In this document: positions 10,412 through 19,352 of the stretch, in pieces
How the letters are laid out: each line of letters begins with the position of its first letter
Numbering within the stretch: position 1 is the first letter of the stretch
Assembly: GCA_002083775.1 (NCBI GenBank)
Contig: MTEI01000013.1
Location: 29,186 to 93,185, forward strand
Length of the DNA: 64,000 nt
Direction of reading: 5' to 3'
Source of the DNA: Rhodoferax ferrireducens
GTDB taxonomy: Bacteria > Pseudomonadota > Gammaproteobacteria > Burkholderiales > Burkholderiaceae_C
The notes under the pieces: generated by a model
What the model was told of the DNA's origin: nothing
What the model saw: only the letters and a program-made list of their open reading frames with translations
Database searches by the model: none
Program-made: the position numbers and the translations under genes

Positions 10412-11170
10412 ATGGATATCGCTAACAAGGTTTACATCGTCACCGGTGGCGCGTCTGGGCTGGGCGAAGGCACGGCCCGCATGCTTGCTGCCAAAGGCGG
10501 CACCGTGGTCATTGCCGACATGCAGGCTGACAAAGGCGAGGCCGTTGCCCAAAACATCGGGGGTGCTTTTGTCAAATGCGATGTCAGCAGTGAGGTCGAT
10601 GCACAGGCGGTGGTCGCCAAAGCGGTGTCTTTGGGCAAACTGATGGGCTTGGTCAACTGCGCGGGCATTGCACCGGCTGAAAAAACTGTCGGAAAAAACG
10701 GGCCGCACACGTTGGCGACCTTCGGTAAGTGCATCACCGTAAACCTGATCGGCAGTTTCAACATGATTCGCCTGTGCGCCGATGCCATGGCAAAGAACGA
10801 ACCTGAAGCCACCGGCGAGCGCGGTGTGCTGATCTCCACCGCCTCGGTGGCCGCCTATGACGGCCAGATGGGGCAAGCCGCCTACAGCGCCTCCAAGGGC
10901 GGCATTGTGGGCATGACGCTGCCGATTGCCCGTGATCTGGCGCGCAACGGCATCCGCAACATGACGATTGCGCCCGGCATTTTTGGCACCCCGATGCTGT
11001 TTGGCATGCCGCAAGAGGTGCAGGATGCGTTGGCGGCCAACGTGCCTTTCCCATCACGCCTGGGCACGCCGCAAGACTACGCCAAGCTGGCCATCCATAT
11101 TTTTGAGAACGACATGCTCAACGGCGAGGTGATCCGCCTTGACGGCGCCATTCGCCTGGCACCGCGCTAG
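10412..11170 (+). CDS. SDR-family 3-hydroxyacyl-CoA dehydrogenase-like enzyme
   Basis: This 252-residue protein is an SDR of the HSD17B10 / short-chain 3-hydroxyacyl-CoA dehydrogenase type. It has [12 protein letters not shown] for NAD binding, NCAG, an active-site serine in [12 protein letters not shown] and Tyr/Lys in YSASKGG. The PGIFGTPML segment and the LGTP(Q)DYAKLAIHI ending are typical of this branch, which oxidises short and branched hydroxyacyl-CoA. AAAAGGA precedes the ATG. The palindrome at 10368-10389 suggests control by an acyl-CoA-catabolism regulator. No other beta-oxidation genes adjoin it. dnaG follows after 89 bases. Confidence 0.87.
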   Translation: MDIANKVYIVTGGASGLGEGTARMLAAKGGTVVIADMQADKGEAVAQNIGGAFVKCDVSSEVDAQAVVAKAVSLGKLMGLVNCAGIAPAEKTVGKNGPHTLATFGKCITVNLIGSFNMIRLCADAMAKNEPEATGERGVLISTASVAAYDGQMGQAAYSASKGGIVGMTLPIARDLARNGIRNMTIAPGIFGTPMLFGMPQEVQDALAANVPFPSRLGTPQDYAKLAIHIFENDMLNGEVIRLDGAIRLAPR

Positions 11171-11259
11171 GCGCCCTGGCGGGGGCGGTGCGAACGGCAC
11201 CGGTCCCTTTGCCACCGGGAAGATCGGGCGCATGAGGCCGCGCTTCCTACAATCCCGCC

Positions 11260-13128
11260 ATGTCCATCCCGCAAACCTTTGTTCAGGAACTGCTCGCCCG
11301 CGCAGATGTGGTGGAGATTGTGGGCCGCTATGTGCAGCTCAAGAAGGGTGGCGCCAATTTCATGGGGCTGTGCCCGTTTCACAGCGAAAAATCACCGTCT
11401 TTTTCGGTCAGCCCGACCAAACAGTTTTACCACTGCTTTGGCTGCGGCAAAACCGGCAACGCCATCAGTTTTTTGATGGAGCACGCCGGCATGAGTTTTG
11501 TCGAAGCGGTGCACGACCTGGCCCAGCAGTTTGGCATGCAGGTGCCCGAAGATGACGCCAGCCCGCAAGACCGCGCCCGCGCCGCCGAGCAGCGGCAAAA
11601 ACAGCACACTCTGAACGATGTGTTGGAGAAAGCCTGCCGCGCCTACCAAAAGCAACTCAAAATCTCACCCCGCGCGGTGAGTTATTTCAAAGGCCGAGGT
11701 TTATCCGGGGTGGTGGCCAAACAATTTGGTCTGGGTTATGCGCCCGAGGGCTGGCGCAGCTTGGCCAGCGTCTTCCCGGCGTACGATGACCCGCTGCTGG
11801 TGGAAAGCGGCCTGGTGATTCTGAACGAAGAAGACGGTGGCGAAGCCAAGCGTTACGACCGCTTTCGCGACCGGGTCATGTTCCCGATCCGCAACATCAA
11901 GGGCGAATGCATCGGTTTTGGTGGGCGCGTGCTGGGCGACGACAAACCCAAGTACCTGAATTCCCCCGAAACGCCGGTGTTCAGCAAGGGCCGCGAGCTC
12001 TACGGCCTGTTTGAAGCCAGGGGCGCTTTGCGCGAACATGGTTACGCGCTGGTCACCGAAGGCTATATGGACGTGGTGGCACTGGCGCAACTGGGTTTTC
12101 CCAACGCCGTGGCCACGCTGGGTACCGCCTGCACGGCGGAACACGTGCACAAACTGTTTCGTTTCACCGACTCGGTGGTGTTCAGTTTTGACGGCGACAG
12201 CGCGGGCAGGCGTGCCGCACGCAAGGCGCTGGACGCCGCCCTGCCGCTGGCCACCGATGTGCGCAGCGTCAAGTTTCTGTTTTTGCCGACAGAACATGAC
12301 CCCGACAGCTTTATCCGCGAACATGGCAAAGACGCCTTTGCCCGCTATGTCAGCGAGGCCGTGCCGCTAAGCCGGTTTCTGCTGGACGCCGCCCGTGAAG
12401 GCTGCGACCTGCACACCGCCGAAGGCCGCGCCCACCTGGCCAGCAACGCCAAACCCCTGTGGGAGCTGATGCCCGCAGGCGCCCTGAAGCAGCAACTTCT
12501 GACCGAAATTGCCGACCTGGTGCAACTCTCCAGCCGGGAGCTCACCGATGTCTGGTACCCGGCACAAGCCAAAGCCAAGCCGCAGCGCCCGCGCAAGGAC
12601 ACTTATCAAAGTGATAGCGACTACCGCAACAAGGACGAGGGCTACAGCCCGAAATCTTATAAATCCAAGGGCAGCCCCCGGCCTGCGGCCAATAGCCGCC
12701 TGCCCGCCAGCCGGGCCGACCACGCAGCGCGCATCTTGCTCGACAACATGGCTGCGCTGGAGGCCCTGTCTGCCGAAGACCATGGCCTGCTGTGTGGGCT
12801 GGAGGCACCTTACGGACCACTGTTCAGCTGGCTGGAGGCGCAGTTTCATGAACACGGTGCGCAGCCTTGGGTGGCGTTGCGCGAGGGCCTGCAAGGCCAT
12901 GAGAGTGAGGCTTTTGCCCTGAAACTGATGGCGGGTCATGAGCTGGGCGTAGCCGACGACGCGCTTGAGGCTGCCGCCGAGCTGCGCCACCTGCTCAACC
13001 GGATGCTGATCGAACAGCTCAAAGCCGACGAAACCCAGGCCATTGAAGCCGCCAAGGCCAACCCCGCCGCCCTGCAGCGCTACCGTGAATTGCAGGCGCG
13101 CCGACTCGCGCTGGAATCGGCGTCCTGA
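11260..13128 (+). CDS. dnaG: DNA primase
   Basis: DnaG synthesises RNA primers at the replication fork. The 622-residue protein has the N-terminal zinc ribbon (Cys38, His41, Cys59, Cys62 in CPFH...CFGC), the RNA polymerase domain with KPKYLNSPET, the TOPRIM motifs VTEGYMDVVAL and FSFDGDSAGRRAA, and a C-terminal helicase-binding domain. The linker between catalytic core and C-terminal domain (about residues 445-475) is Ser/Lys/Tyr-rich and appears to be encoded by a family A repeat. The usual partner rpsU is not upstream; an SDR gene occupies that place. rpoD follows, as in the classical macromolecular synthesis operon. Confidence 0.97.
   Translation: MSIPQTFVQELLARADVVEIVGRYVQLKKGGANFMGLCPFHSEKSPSFSVSPTKQFYHCFGCGKTGNAISFLMEHAGMSFVEAVHDLAQQFGMQVPEDDASPQDRARAAEQRQKQHTLNDVLEKACRAYQKQLKISPRAVSYFKGRGLSGVVAKQFGLGYAPEGWRSLASVFPAYDDPLLVESGLVILNEEDGGEAKRYDRFRDRVMFPIRNIKGECIGFGGRVLGDDKPKYLNSPETPVFSKGRELYGLFEARGALREHGYALVTEGYMDVVALAQLGFPNAVATLGTACTAEHVHKLFRFTDSVVFSFDGDSAGRRAARKALDAALPLATDVRSVKFLFLPTEHDPDSFIREHGKDAFARYVSEAVPLSRFLLDAAREGCDLHTAEGRAHLASNAKPLWELMPAGALKQQLLTEIADLVQLSSRELTDVWYPAQAKAKPQRPRKDTYQSDSDYRNKDEGYSPKSYKSKGSPRPAANSRLPASRADHAARILLDNMAALEALSAEDHGLLCGLEAPYGPLFSWLEAQFHEHGAQPWVALREGLQGHESEAFALKLMAGHELGVADDALEAAAELRHLLNRMLIEQLKADETQAIEAAKANPAALQRYRELQARRLALESAS
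12601..12668. repeat. Family A repeat inside the dnaG coding sequence
   Basis: ACTTATCAAAGTGATAGC, then AGGGCTACAGCC and AATCTTATAAATCC, match the order of blocks in the intergenic family A copies. The frame stays open and encodes the disordered linker before the helicase-binding domain. Confidence 0.5.
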
Positions 13129-13173
13129 CCGCGATTCAAGGCGAGTCGCCCCAGCGTTTGGGCGAGAAAAAGG

Positions 13174-13179
13174 TATAAT
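13174..13179 (+). promoter_or_regulatory. -10 box of a likely rpoD promoter
   Basis: A perfect TATAAT sits 45 bases after the dnaG stop, with a weak -35 region. It would give a leader of about 210 bases before rpoD in which no further gene is visible. Confidence 0.5.
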
Positions 13180-13397
13180 CCGCCGTTTTTCGCCCAGGCA
13201 AGCGCGACAGCAGCACCTCCGGACCCGGCCAACACGATGCGTACAGATGCATCCGGCCACTTTGCCGCAAGGACTGCACACCAAATGTTCGCCCACCCGT
13301 CTTGCCGGACATTGCCCATTTTTGCGATGCTTTTCTAACCGCTGGTCTGCCCTCAGCGCTTCACATGCTTCGTTTTTCGTCGTTTTGAGGTTCACCC

Positions 13398-15722
13398 ATG
13401 CCTGCTTCCAAGCCAAAGACACCACCTGCTGCCGCAGCCAAGACCAGCGCTGTCAAAAAAACAGCCAGCAAACCTACCGAACCGAAAGAGCCCCTCGTGC
13501 CCGCATCCAAATCCATCGTCAAACCCGTTGCTGAAGTTCAGGTTGAGCCCGTTGCCGAACCCGTCGTGAAGAAAAAAGTCACCAAGGCCCCCAAAGCCGC
13601 CGCCGCTGAGGCACCCGCCGCTGCCGGCGCCGGTGCCAAACGTGGCCGCAAACCGAAAGCGGGCAAAGAGGCTGCCGAAGTCGATGAGCTGGACATGTCC
13701 GACATCGAGGACGATCTGGCGGGTGAGCCGGTGGTTGAAGTAACTGAAGCGACCGAGACCACCGAAAAAGTCAAACCCCTTCGCATGAAGATCAGCAAGG
13801 CCAAAGAGCGCGCCTTGATGAAAGAGTTTGGCCTGGATGAAACCGTGCTGTCTGAGGAAGACCTGGCCAAACGCCGTCTGCGCCTCAAAGCCCTGATCAA
13901 ACTCGGCAAGACCCGTGGCTACCTGACCCACGGCGAAATCTCCGATCACCTGCCCGACAAGTTGGTGGATGCGGAAACCATGGAAGTGGTGATTTCCATG
14001 CTCAATGACATGGGTGTGGCGGTTTACGAACACACGCCTGATGCCGAAACTCTGCTGCTGAACCAGAACGGCCCCACCGCCGCCACAGAAGAAGAAGCCG
14101 AGGAAGAAGCCGAAGCCGCCTTGAGCACGGTAGACAGCGAGTTCGGCCGAACCACCGACCCGGTGCGTATGTACATGCGCGAAATGGGCACGGTCGAGCT
14201 GCTGACCCGCGAAGGCGAGATCGAGATCGCCAAACGCATCGAAGGTGGCCTGATGGCGATGATGGAAGCCATTTCCGCCTCGCCCGCCACCATCGAAGTG
14301 ATCTTGCAGCTGGGTGAAGACATCCGCAGCGACAAGGTGGTCATCACCACCATCGTTGACGGTTTCACCAACCCCAACGAGGCCGACGATTACGTGGCCG
14401 AAGAAGACTTTGACGAATTTGATGCCGACGATGACGACGACGGCAAGGGCGGCTCCAAAGCGCTGACCAAAAAGCTCGAAGAGCTGAAAAAAGAAGCCAT
14501 GAGCCGCTTCGACCGCATGCGCGAGCATTTCGAGAAAATCCACGCGATCTACGAGAAGGAGGGTTATGGCACACCCGCGTATCAGAAGACCCAGCGCGCC
14601 CTGTCAGACGAGCTGATGTCGATCCGCTTCACCGCCAAAACCATCGAAAAACTCTGCGACATGGTGCGTGGGCAGGTGGACGACGTGCGCAAGAAAGAGC
14701 GCGAACTGCGCCGCATCATCGTCGACAAATGCGGCTACCCGCAGGCCAACTTCATTGTCGAGTTCAGTGGCCGTGACAAACACCACAACAAGGTCGCCAG
14801 CCATTTGCTGGATCTGAAATGGATCGAGAAACAGGCCGCTGCAGGCAAGGCCTGGAGCGCGACCATGGGCCGCAACATCCCGCCGGTTCAGGAGTTGCAA
14901 CAGCGCCTGATCGACCTGCAAGCCAAGGTGGTGGTGCCGCTGGACCAGCTCAAGGACATCAATAAGCGCATGAACGAAGGCGAATACGCCTCCCGTGCGG
15001 CCAAAAAAGAGATGATCGAGGCCAACTTGCGGCTGGTGATCTCGATCGCCAAAAAGTACACCAACCGTGGTCTGCAGTTTCTTGACTTGATCCAGGAAGG
15101 CAACATCGGCCTGATGAAGGCGGTGGACAAGTTCGAATACCGTCGCGGCTACAAATTCAGTACCTACGCCACCTGGTGGATTCGCCAGGCCATCACCCGC
15201 AGCATCGCCGACCAGGCGCGCACCATCCGGATTCCGGTGCACATGATCGAAACCATCAACAAGATGAACCGCATCAGCCGCCAGCACCTGCAGGAGTTTG
15301 GCTACGAGCCCGACGCATCCGTGCTGGCCGAACGTATGGAAATCCCCGAGGACAAGATCCGCAAGATCATGAAGATCGCCAAAGAGCCGATTTCCATGGA
15401 AACGCCGATTGGTGACGATGACGACAGCCACCTGGGTGACTTCATCGAAGACGGCGCCAACACCGCCCCCATGGAAGCCGCGATGCAGGCCGGTCTGCGC
15501 GATGTGGTGAAAGACATTCTCGACAGCCTGACGCCGCGTGAAGCCAAGGTGCTGCGCATGCGTTTTGGCATCGAGATGACCAACGACCACACCCTCGAAG
15601 AAGTGGGCAAGCAGTTTGACGTGACGCGTGAACGCATCCGCCAGATCGAGGCCAAAGCGCTGCGCAAGCTCAAGCACCCCAGCCGCTCAGACAAGCTGCG
15701 CAGCTTTACAGACAACCTTTAA
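13398..15722 (+). CDS. rpoD: RNA polymerase primary sigma factor RpoD (sigma-70)
   Basis: This is the housekeeping sigma factor. The 774-residue protein starts with an Ala/Lys/Pro-rich extension of about 110 residues, as is common in betaproteobacteria. Region 1.1 follows, then region 1.2 ([11 protein letters not shown]), the acidic non-conserved insert with a DDDDD-type run, region 2 ([20 protein letters not shown] and [11 protein letters not shown] for -10 recognition and melting), region 3, and region 4 ([20 protein letters not shown], the -35 helix-turn-helix). A strong terminator follows about 125 bases after the stop. Confidence 0.98.
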   Translation: MPASKPKTPPAAAAKTSAVKKTASKPTEPKEPLVPASKSIVKPVAEVQVEPVAEPVVKKKVTKAPKAAAAEAPAAAGAGAKRGRKPKAGKEAAEVDELDMSDIEDDLAGEPVVEVTEATETTEKVKPLRMKISKAKERALMKEFGLDETVLSEEDLAKRRLRLKALIKLGKTRGYLTHGEISDHLPDKLVDAETMEVVISMLNDMGVAVYEHTPDAETLLLNQNGPTAATEEEAEEEAEAALSTVDSEFGRTTDPVRMYMREMGTVELLTREGEIEIAKRIEGGLMAMMEAISASPATIEVILQLGEDIRSDKVVITTIVDGFTNPNEADDYVAEEDFDEFDADDDDDGKGGSKALTKKLEELKKEAMSRFDRMREHFEKIHAIYEKEGYGTPAYQKTQRALSDELMSIRFTAKTIEKLCDMVRGQVDDVRKKERELRRIIVDKCGYPQANFIVEFSGRDKHHNKVASHLLDLKWIEKQAAAGKAWSATMGRNIPPVQELQQRLIDLQAKVVVPLDQLKDINKRMNEGEYASRAAKKEMIEANLRLVISIAKKYTNRGLQFLDLIQEGNIGLMKAVDKFEYRRGYKFSTYATWWIRQAITRSIADQARTIRIPVHMIETINKMNRISRQHLQEFGYEPDASVLAERMEIPEDKIRKIMKIAKEPISMETPIGDDDDSHLGDFIEDGANTAPMEAAMQAGLRDVVKDILDSLTPREAKVLRMRFGIEMTNDHTLEEVGKQFDVTRERIRQIEAKALRKLKHPSRSDKLRSFTDNL

Positions 15723-15762
15723 CCGGTGCTGGATGCCTCATCACGGGATGAGCGCCCTCGGT

Positions 15763-15831
15763 TGTCATTGCGGGCTCGACCCGCAATCCATGCCATCAAA
15801 GCCATGGATCCCGGATCAAGTTCGGACTGAC
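15763..15831. repeat. Dispersed palindromic repeat, family B
   Basis: TGTCATTGCGGGCTCGACCC and the following CGCAATCCATG form one hairpin, and CCGGATCAAGTTCGG a second. Similar pairs occur at 18228, 46328, 47394 and 60646, all outside genes. Confidence 0.75.
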
Positions 15832-15849
15832 AAAAAACCTACACAAAAA

Positions 15850-15893
15850 GCGCCTCAAGCCCTTATGAAACGGGCGTGAGGCGCTCTTTTTTT
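15850..15893. terminator. Strong terminator between rpoD and ligB
   Basis: GCGCCTCAAGCCC and GGGCGTGAGGCGC pair around a nine-base loop, followed by a run of seven T. It ends rpoD; with the A run on its left it can also act on the leftward ligB transcript. Confidence 0.85.
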
Positions 15894-15915
15894 GGTAGTG
15901 ACTGAGGTGCGCGGG

Positions 15916-16764
15916 CTAAAACTTTTCCAGCGCGATCAGGCCCGCGGCCGTGTTCGAAATCGGGATGTGGTAGTGGCTGTGCACCTTGCGCACACCATGA
16001 CCCGGGCCCACCGCGAGGCTGGCGCGCATGGCCAGCCACATCAGCAGCTCAATGCCTTGGGAGCCGGTTTTTTCCACCAGATCGTGGTTGGTGAACTGGG
16101 TCGCCCACTCGGGGTTGCTGACCAGGCTTTCCATAAACTGCAGGTCAAATTCCTTGTTCAGGAAACCGGCGCGTTCTCCTTCGAGCTGGTGGCTCAAGCC
16201 CCCAGAGGCAATCACCGCCACCTTTTTGTCACTGTCCCAGCTGGTTATGGCTTCACCGACGGCACGACCCAGGGCATACACGCGCTCGGGCTTGGGTAGC
16301 GGAAACTGCACTGTGTTGATGCAGATCGGCACCATCGTCACCGGGCATTCACCTTCAGGCCAGAACAGCTTGAGCGGCATGGTGCAGGCGTGATCGACCA
16401 GCATTTCCTGGCAGGTGGTGATGTCAAAGTTTTTGTCCACCAGGTGGTTGATGATGTGCCATGACAAGTCCAGGTTGCCCTTGAACGGCGGCAGCGTCGG
16501 GATGCCCCAGCCTTCGTCAGCGTTGTTGTAGACCTCGGCAGCGCCCACCGCAAAGGTGGGCATCTTGTCCAGAAAGAAGTTCAGGCCATGGTCGTTGTAG
16601 AAGATCACCACCACATCGGGCTTTTTCTCTTGCAGCCACTGCTGCACCGGCGGGTAGCCGTCAAAAAACGGTTTCCAGTAGGGTTCCTGCTGACGACCTT
16701 TGTGAATTGCGCCGCCAATCGCGGGCACGTGCGATGTACCCAAACCGCCAATCAATGTTGTCAT
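15916..16764 (-). CDS. ligB: Protocatechuate 4,5-dioxygenase-type beta subunit (copy 1)
   Basis: This 282-residue protein is the catalytic subunit of a type II (LigB) extradiol dioxygenase. By comparison with LigB, His12 ([10 protein letters not shown]) and His59 (YNDHG) bind the non-haem iron together with a glutamate near the C terminus, and the histidine of SGGLSHQLEG is the catalytic acid/base. It opens protocatechuate or a related catecholic acid (gallate is possible) next to a hydroxyl. ligA lies 28 bases upstream, with a divergent LysR gene beyond. It differs clearly from the second LigB at 44971, so it is not a recent duplicate. The exact substrate is inference. Confidence 0.9.
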   Translation of the reverse strand: MTTLIGGLGTSHVPAIGGAIHKGRQQEPYWKPFFDGYPPVQQWLQEKKPDVVVIFYNDHGLNFFLDKMPTFAVGAAEVYNNADEGWGIPTLPPFKGNLDLSWHIINHLVDKNFDITTCQEMLVDHACTMPLKLFWPEGECPVTMVPICINTVQFPLPKPERVYALGRAVGEAITSWDSDKKVAVIASGGLSHQLEGERAGFLNKEFDLQFMESLVSNPEWATQFTNHDLVEKTGSQGIELLMWLAMRASLAVGPGHGVRKVHSHYHIPISNTAAGLIALEKF

Positions 16765-16792
16765 GTGTTTGTCTCCAAAATGGTTGTGACGG

Positions 16793-17146
16793 TCATTGCC
16801 CTGCTGCGACCAGCTTGGCTTTGAATTCGTCTTTGGTCATGCCGGTCTGCTGGGCACCGATGTCCTGCATGTCCAGCCCAAAAATGCCGGCAAACTTGGC
16901 CAGGTAGTAGGCATTGCCACCGGCGTCCAGCAGTTGCAGCACGTTTTTGGCGCGGATGGCGGCGGCCTGCGGCTCGGTCAGGCTGTACTTGCGCATGTAG
17001 GCTTCTTCGTCTTTCAGAAACTCGGCGCGGTTGTCGGCCGAATTAAACGAAAAACACATCTTGTTGAGGGCGTAGCCGCGTTTGGCATATTCCCCGTCAA
17101 ACGGGTTGGTGCCAGGTATCTGGGGCAAGGGTTGGGATGAACTCAC
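16793..17146 (-). CDS. ligA: Protocatechuate 4,5-dioxygenase-type alpha subunit (copy 1)
   Basis: This 117-residue protein is the small LigA subunit that caps the active site of LigB. Typical segments are GYALNKMCFSFN, NRAEFLKDEEAYM and LLDAGGNAYYLAKFAGIFG. The usual LigA length is 115-150; this copy lacks the Ala/Gln-rich tail of the second LigA. It precedes its ligB in the same transcript and is divergent from the LysR gene at 17245, 98 bases away, a classic regulator-target arrangement. Confidence 0.9.
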   Translation of the reverse strand: MSSSQPLPQIPGTNPFDGEYAKRGYALNKMCFSFNSADNRAEFLKDEEAYMRKYSLTEPQAAAIRAKNVLQLLDAGGNAYYLAKFAGIFGLDMQDIGAQQTGMTKDEFKAKLVAAGQ

Positions 17147-17244
17147 TGTTTGTCTCCTGTTTTGATCAATATCAAAACCGAGTATCTGATGCGCACCTCA
17201 TAAAATAAATGCATGAATACTCATCAAATCCATGAGCAGTTTCG
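17147..17244. promoter_or_regulatory. Divergent promoter region of ligA (copy 1) and the LysR gene
   Basis: An AT-rich 98-base gap holds several short dyads suited to LysR-type binding: TTGATCAATATCAA next to the ligA side, and ATGAATACTCAT at 17213-17224 near the regulator start. TAAAAT is a possible -10 box. Assignment to the adjacent LysR protein is inference. Confidence 0.5.
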
Positions 17245-18171
17245 ATGAATGAGTCATCGGGACGCCGCGACTACACCGATCTGGATGGCCACCTGCTGCA
17301 ATTGCTGGTGGCGGTGGTCGAGACCGGTTCGATCACTGCGGCGGCCCAGCGCCTGGGCGTGACGCAGTCGGCGGTGAGCCATTTGCTCGACAAGTTGCGC
17401 GCCATCACCGGGGAGGCGCTGTTTGTCAAATCCGGTCGCGGCATTGTGGCCACCGCGCATGCGCAAGGCCTGGCCGACAAGGCGCGGGCCTTGCTGCTGG
17501 CGATGGAAGGTTTTGCCACAGCTGGCACGTTTGACCCAGCGCGCTGGCAAGGCACGTTCACCATTGCCGCCAACGACTTCCAGCGTGACCTGCTGCTGCC
17601 CGCACTGCTGCAACATCTGCGTTCAACCGCGCCGGGTGTGGTGCTGAGGGTGGTTCCGTCGAACATTCCCACACTGGAGATGCTGCGCCAAGAAGCCTGC
17701 CAGCTCGTCATCAGCCCGCGCCCGCCCGACGGTGGCGACGTGATGCAAAAACGCCTGTTTGAAGACCACTTCCGGGTATTTTTTGACCCTGGCCAGCGCA
17801 GCGCACCACAAACCCGTGCCGACTATCTGGCTTCTGAACACGCCACCGTCAGTTATGACAACCAGCGCTCTCTGGACATTGACCAGTGGCTGGTGGGGCA
17901 AGGGGTTCGGCGTCGTTTTCGGGTGATGGTGCCCGGTCTGGCAGCGCTACCGGCATTCATGCGCGGCAGCCAGTTGCTCGCCACCGCACCCAGCCTGATG
18001 CAATTGCATCTGTTCAAGGACCTTGCCAATGCCCCGGTACCGCTGCCTTGCCCGCCCATGCCCATGTACATGATCTGGCACCGGCGCTACCAGGACGATA
18101 GTGCACACCGCTGGCTGCGTGAGGGCTTGAGCCATATTTCTTATAAATATCAAAACACCACCCAGCCCTGA
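17245..18171 (+). CDS. LysR-family transcriptional regulator (for ligAB copy 1)
   Basis: This 308-residue regulator has an N-terminal winged helix-turn-helix (about residues 15-75: LLVAVVETGSITAAAQRLGV and TQSAVSHLLDKLR) and a C-terminal periplasmic-binding-like effector domain. It is divergent from ligAB, so it probably activates those genes in response to the ring substrate or a cleavage product. The last 13 codons (SHISYKY...) resemble the AT-rich tail of a family A repeat, which may have replaced the original 3' end. Confidence 0.88.
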   Translation: MNESSGRRDYTDLDGHLLQLLVAVVETGSITAAAQRLGVTQSAVSHLLDKLRAITGEALFVKSGRGIVATAHAQGLADKARALLLAMEGFATAGTFDPARWQGTFTIAANDFQRDLLLPALLQHLRSTAPGVVLRVVPSNIPTLEMLRQEACQLVISPRPPDGGDVMQKRLFEDHFRVFFDPGQRSAPQTRADYLASEHATVSYDNQRSLDIDQWLVGQGVRRRFRVMVPGLAALPAFMRGSQLLATAPSLMQLHLFKDLANAPVPLPCPPMPMYMIWHRRYQDDSAHRWLREGLSHISYKYQNTTQP

Positions 18172-18227
18172 AACTCCGCTGCCCGCAGCATCCACGATCA
18201 CTGGTCGTGAAATCTGAGAAACCGAAG

Positions 18228-18260
18228 TCATGGATGGCGGGTCGAGGCCCGCAATGACAT
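18228..18260. repeat. Dispersed palindromic repeat, family B (partial)
   Basis: TCATGGATGGCGGGTCGAGG followed by CCCGCAATGACA matches one half of the family B unit, lying between the convergent LysR and AraC genes. Confidence 0.6.
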
Positions 18261-18267
18261 CCCTCTT

Positions 18268-19242
18268 TCATGATTCCAAGTGGCTTGGCTGCGATGAAAG
18301 TGCCATGGCGGGTGCTGCGTTATCAAGCGTCGTGTGCGCCTGGCGGTAGGCCTGCGGCGCCAGCCCGGTGCGGCGCTTGAAAAAACGCGAAAAATACGCC
18401 GGATCCTCAAAACCCAGTTCCAAAGCCAGCCGGGCCGTGGGCGCAGCGATGTAGATCAGCCGCCGACACGCCTCACGCGTCAGACGTTCATGCACCAGTT
18501 CCAGCGCACTCACACCGCGCTCGGCGCGCACCAGCCGGTTCAGGCGCGGGGTCGACAGACCCAGGCGCGAGGCATAACGTGCCAACGGCCAATGCTCCAG
18601 AAAATGCTGCTCCACCAACAGCAAAAACCGCGTGAAAAGTACCTGATGGCGGTGGCTGCGCCCGCCTTGCACCTGGGCGTCCTGCGCCTTAACCTGCGCC
18701 AGACGCCACACCACCGCGCGCGCCAGCCAGACCGGCACCGGCGAATTCAGCGAGGCGGGCTGGCTGAACTCCGCCAGCAGTTGCCGCAACAAGGCATCCA
18801 GCCGCACGGCCGCCTCGTCACCAGCAGCAAAACGCAACACGCCCGGCGTCAGAAACACCGCCCGAAACGCCTCACCCACCGCCTGGAACTCACCCTCGAG
18901 CAAAAACCGCGCGCTCAGCGTCAGCACCAGCCCGTCGGTGCCTTGGGCAAAGCGAAAGCCATGCACCACACCGGGCGGCACCACGATGCCCGCCGGGCCA
19001 ACCACGGTGTCGCGGCGCTCATCGAGCAGCACGTCGGCCTCACCCTGCTGCAGCCACAGCACCTGGTACAGGCCATGGTGCTGGTGCGGTTCAATCTCCC
19101 ATTGGTACAACTGGCTGCGCGACTGCACGTCTTCGATGTGCAGCATCTCCTGCCCCACCGAGGCCGCTTCGCCGTAGAGCGAAAACGTCGGGATGGTGTG
19201 CGCCCGGGGCGAATCGCTGCCGGGCCGGGTGGTAGAAGCCAT
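18268..19242 (-). CDS. AraC-family regulator, PobR/PobC-like
   Basis: This 324-residue regulator has an N-terminal cupin sensor (about 20-160) and a C-terminal AraC double helix-turn-helix (about 205-310). The segments IPTFSLYGE, WEIEPHQHHGLYQVLWLQ and VVPPGVVHGFRF resemble the PobC/PobR group that activates pobA in response to 4-hydroxybenzoate in other proteobacteria. That resemblance is from memory, not a search. Here the divergent target is a P450 operon instead of a flavin hydroxylase. The ATG at 19242 follows GAGGG; the longer frame to 19290 lacks such a site and would cross the operator. Confidence 0.85.
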   Translation of the reverse strand: MASTTRPGSDSPRAHTIPTFSLYGEAASVGQEMLHIEDVQSRSQLYQWEIEPHQHHGLYQVLWLQQGEADVLLDERRDTVVGPAGIVVPPGVVHGFRFAQGTDGLVLTLSARFLLEGEFQAVGEAFRAVFLTPGVLRFAAGDEAAVRLDALLRQLLAEFSQPASLNSPVPVWLARAVVWRLAQVKAQDAQVQGGRSHRHQVLFTRFLLLVEQHFLEHWPLARYASRLGLSTPRLNRLVRAERGVSALELVHERLTREACRRLIYIAAPTARLALELGFEDPAYFSRFFKRRTGLAPQAYRQAHTTLDNAAPAMALSSQPSHLES

Positions 19243-19259
19243 GCCCTCATTTTGAACGA

Positions 19260-19284
19260 AAAGTACCAGCACGGGTGGTACTTT
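19260..19284. promoter_or_regulatory. Perfect palindrome between the AraC and P450 genes
   Basis: Arms AAAGTACC and GGTACTTT, each eight bases, flank a nine-base spacer. The site lies in the 110-base divergent promoter region and is the best candidate operator for the AraC-type regulator. Confidence 0.6.
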
Positions 19285-19352
19285 ATGCAAGGACTGAACG
19301 ACCCCCTTGCCCTACAGTTCGCTCCACAACAAAACCACACCGGAGACAGCCC

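Noticed and set aside
10166..11014. Open frame of 282 codons on the - strand
   Set aside because: Antisense to the SDR gene at 10412, with no recognisable domain or ribosome binding site.
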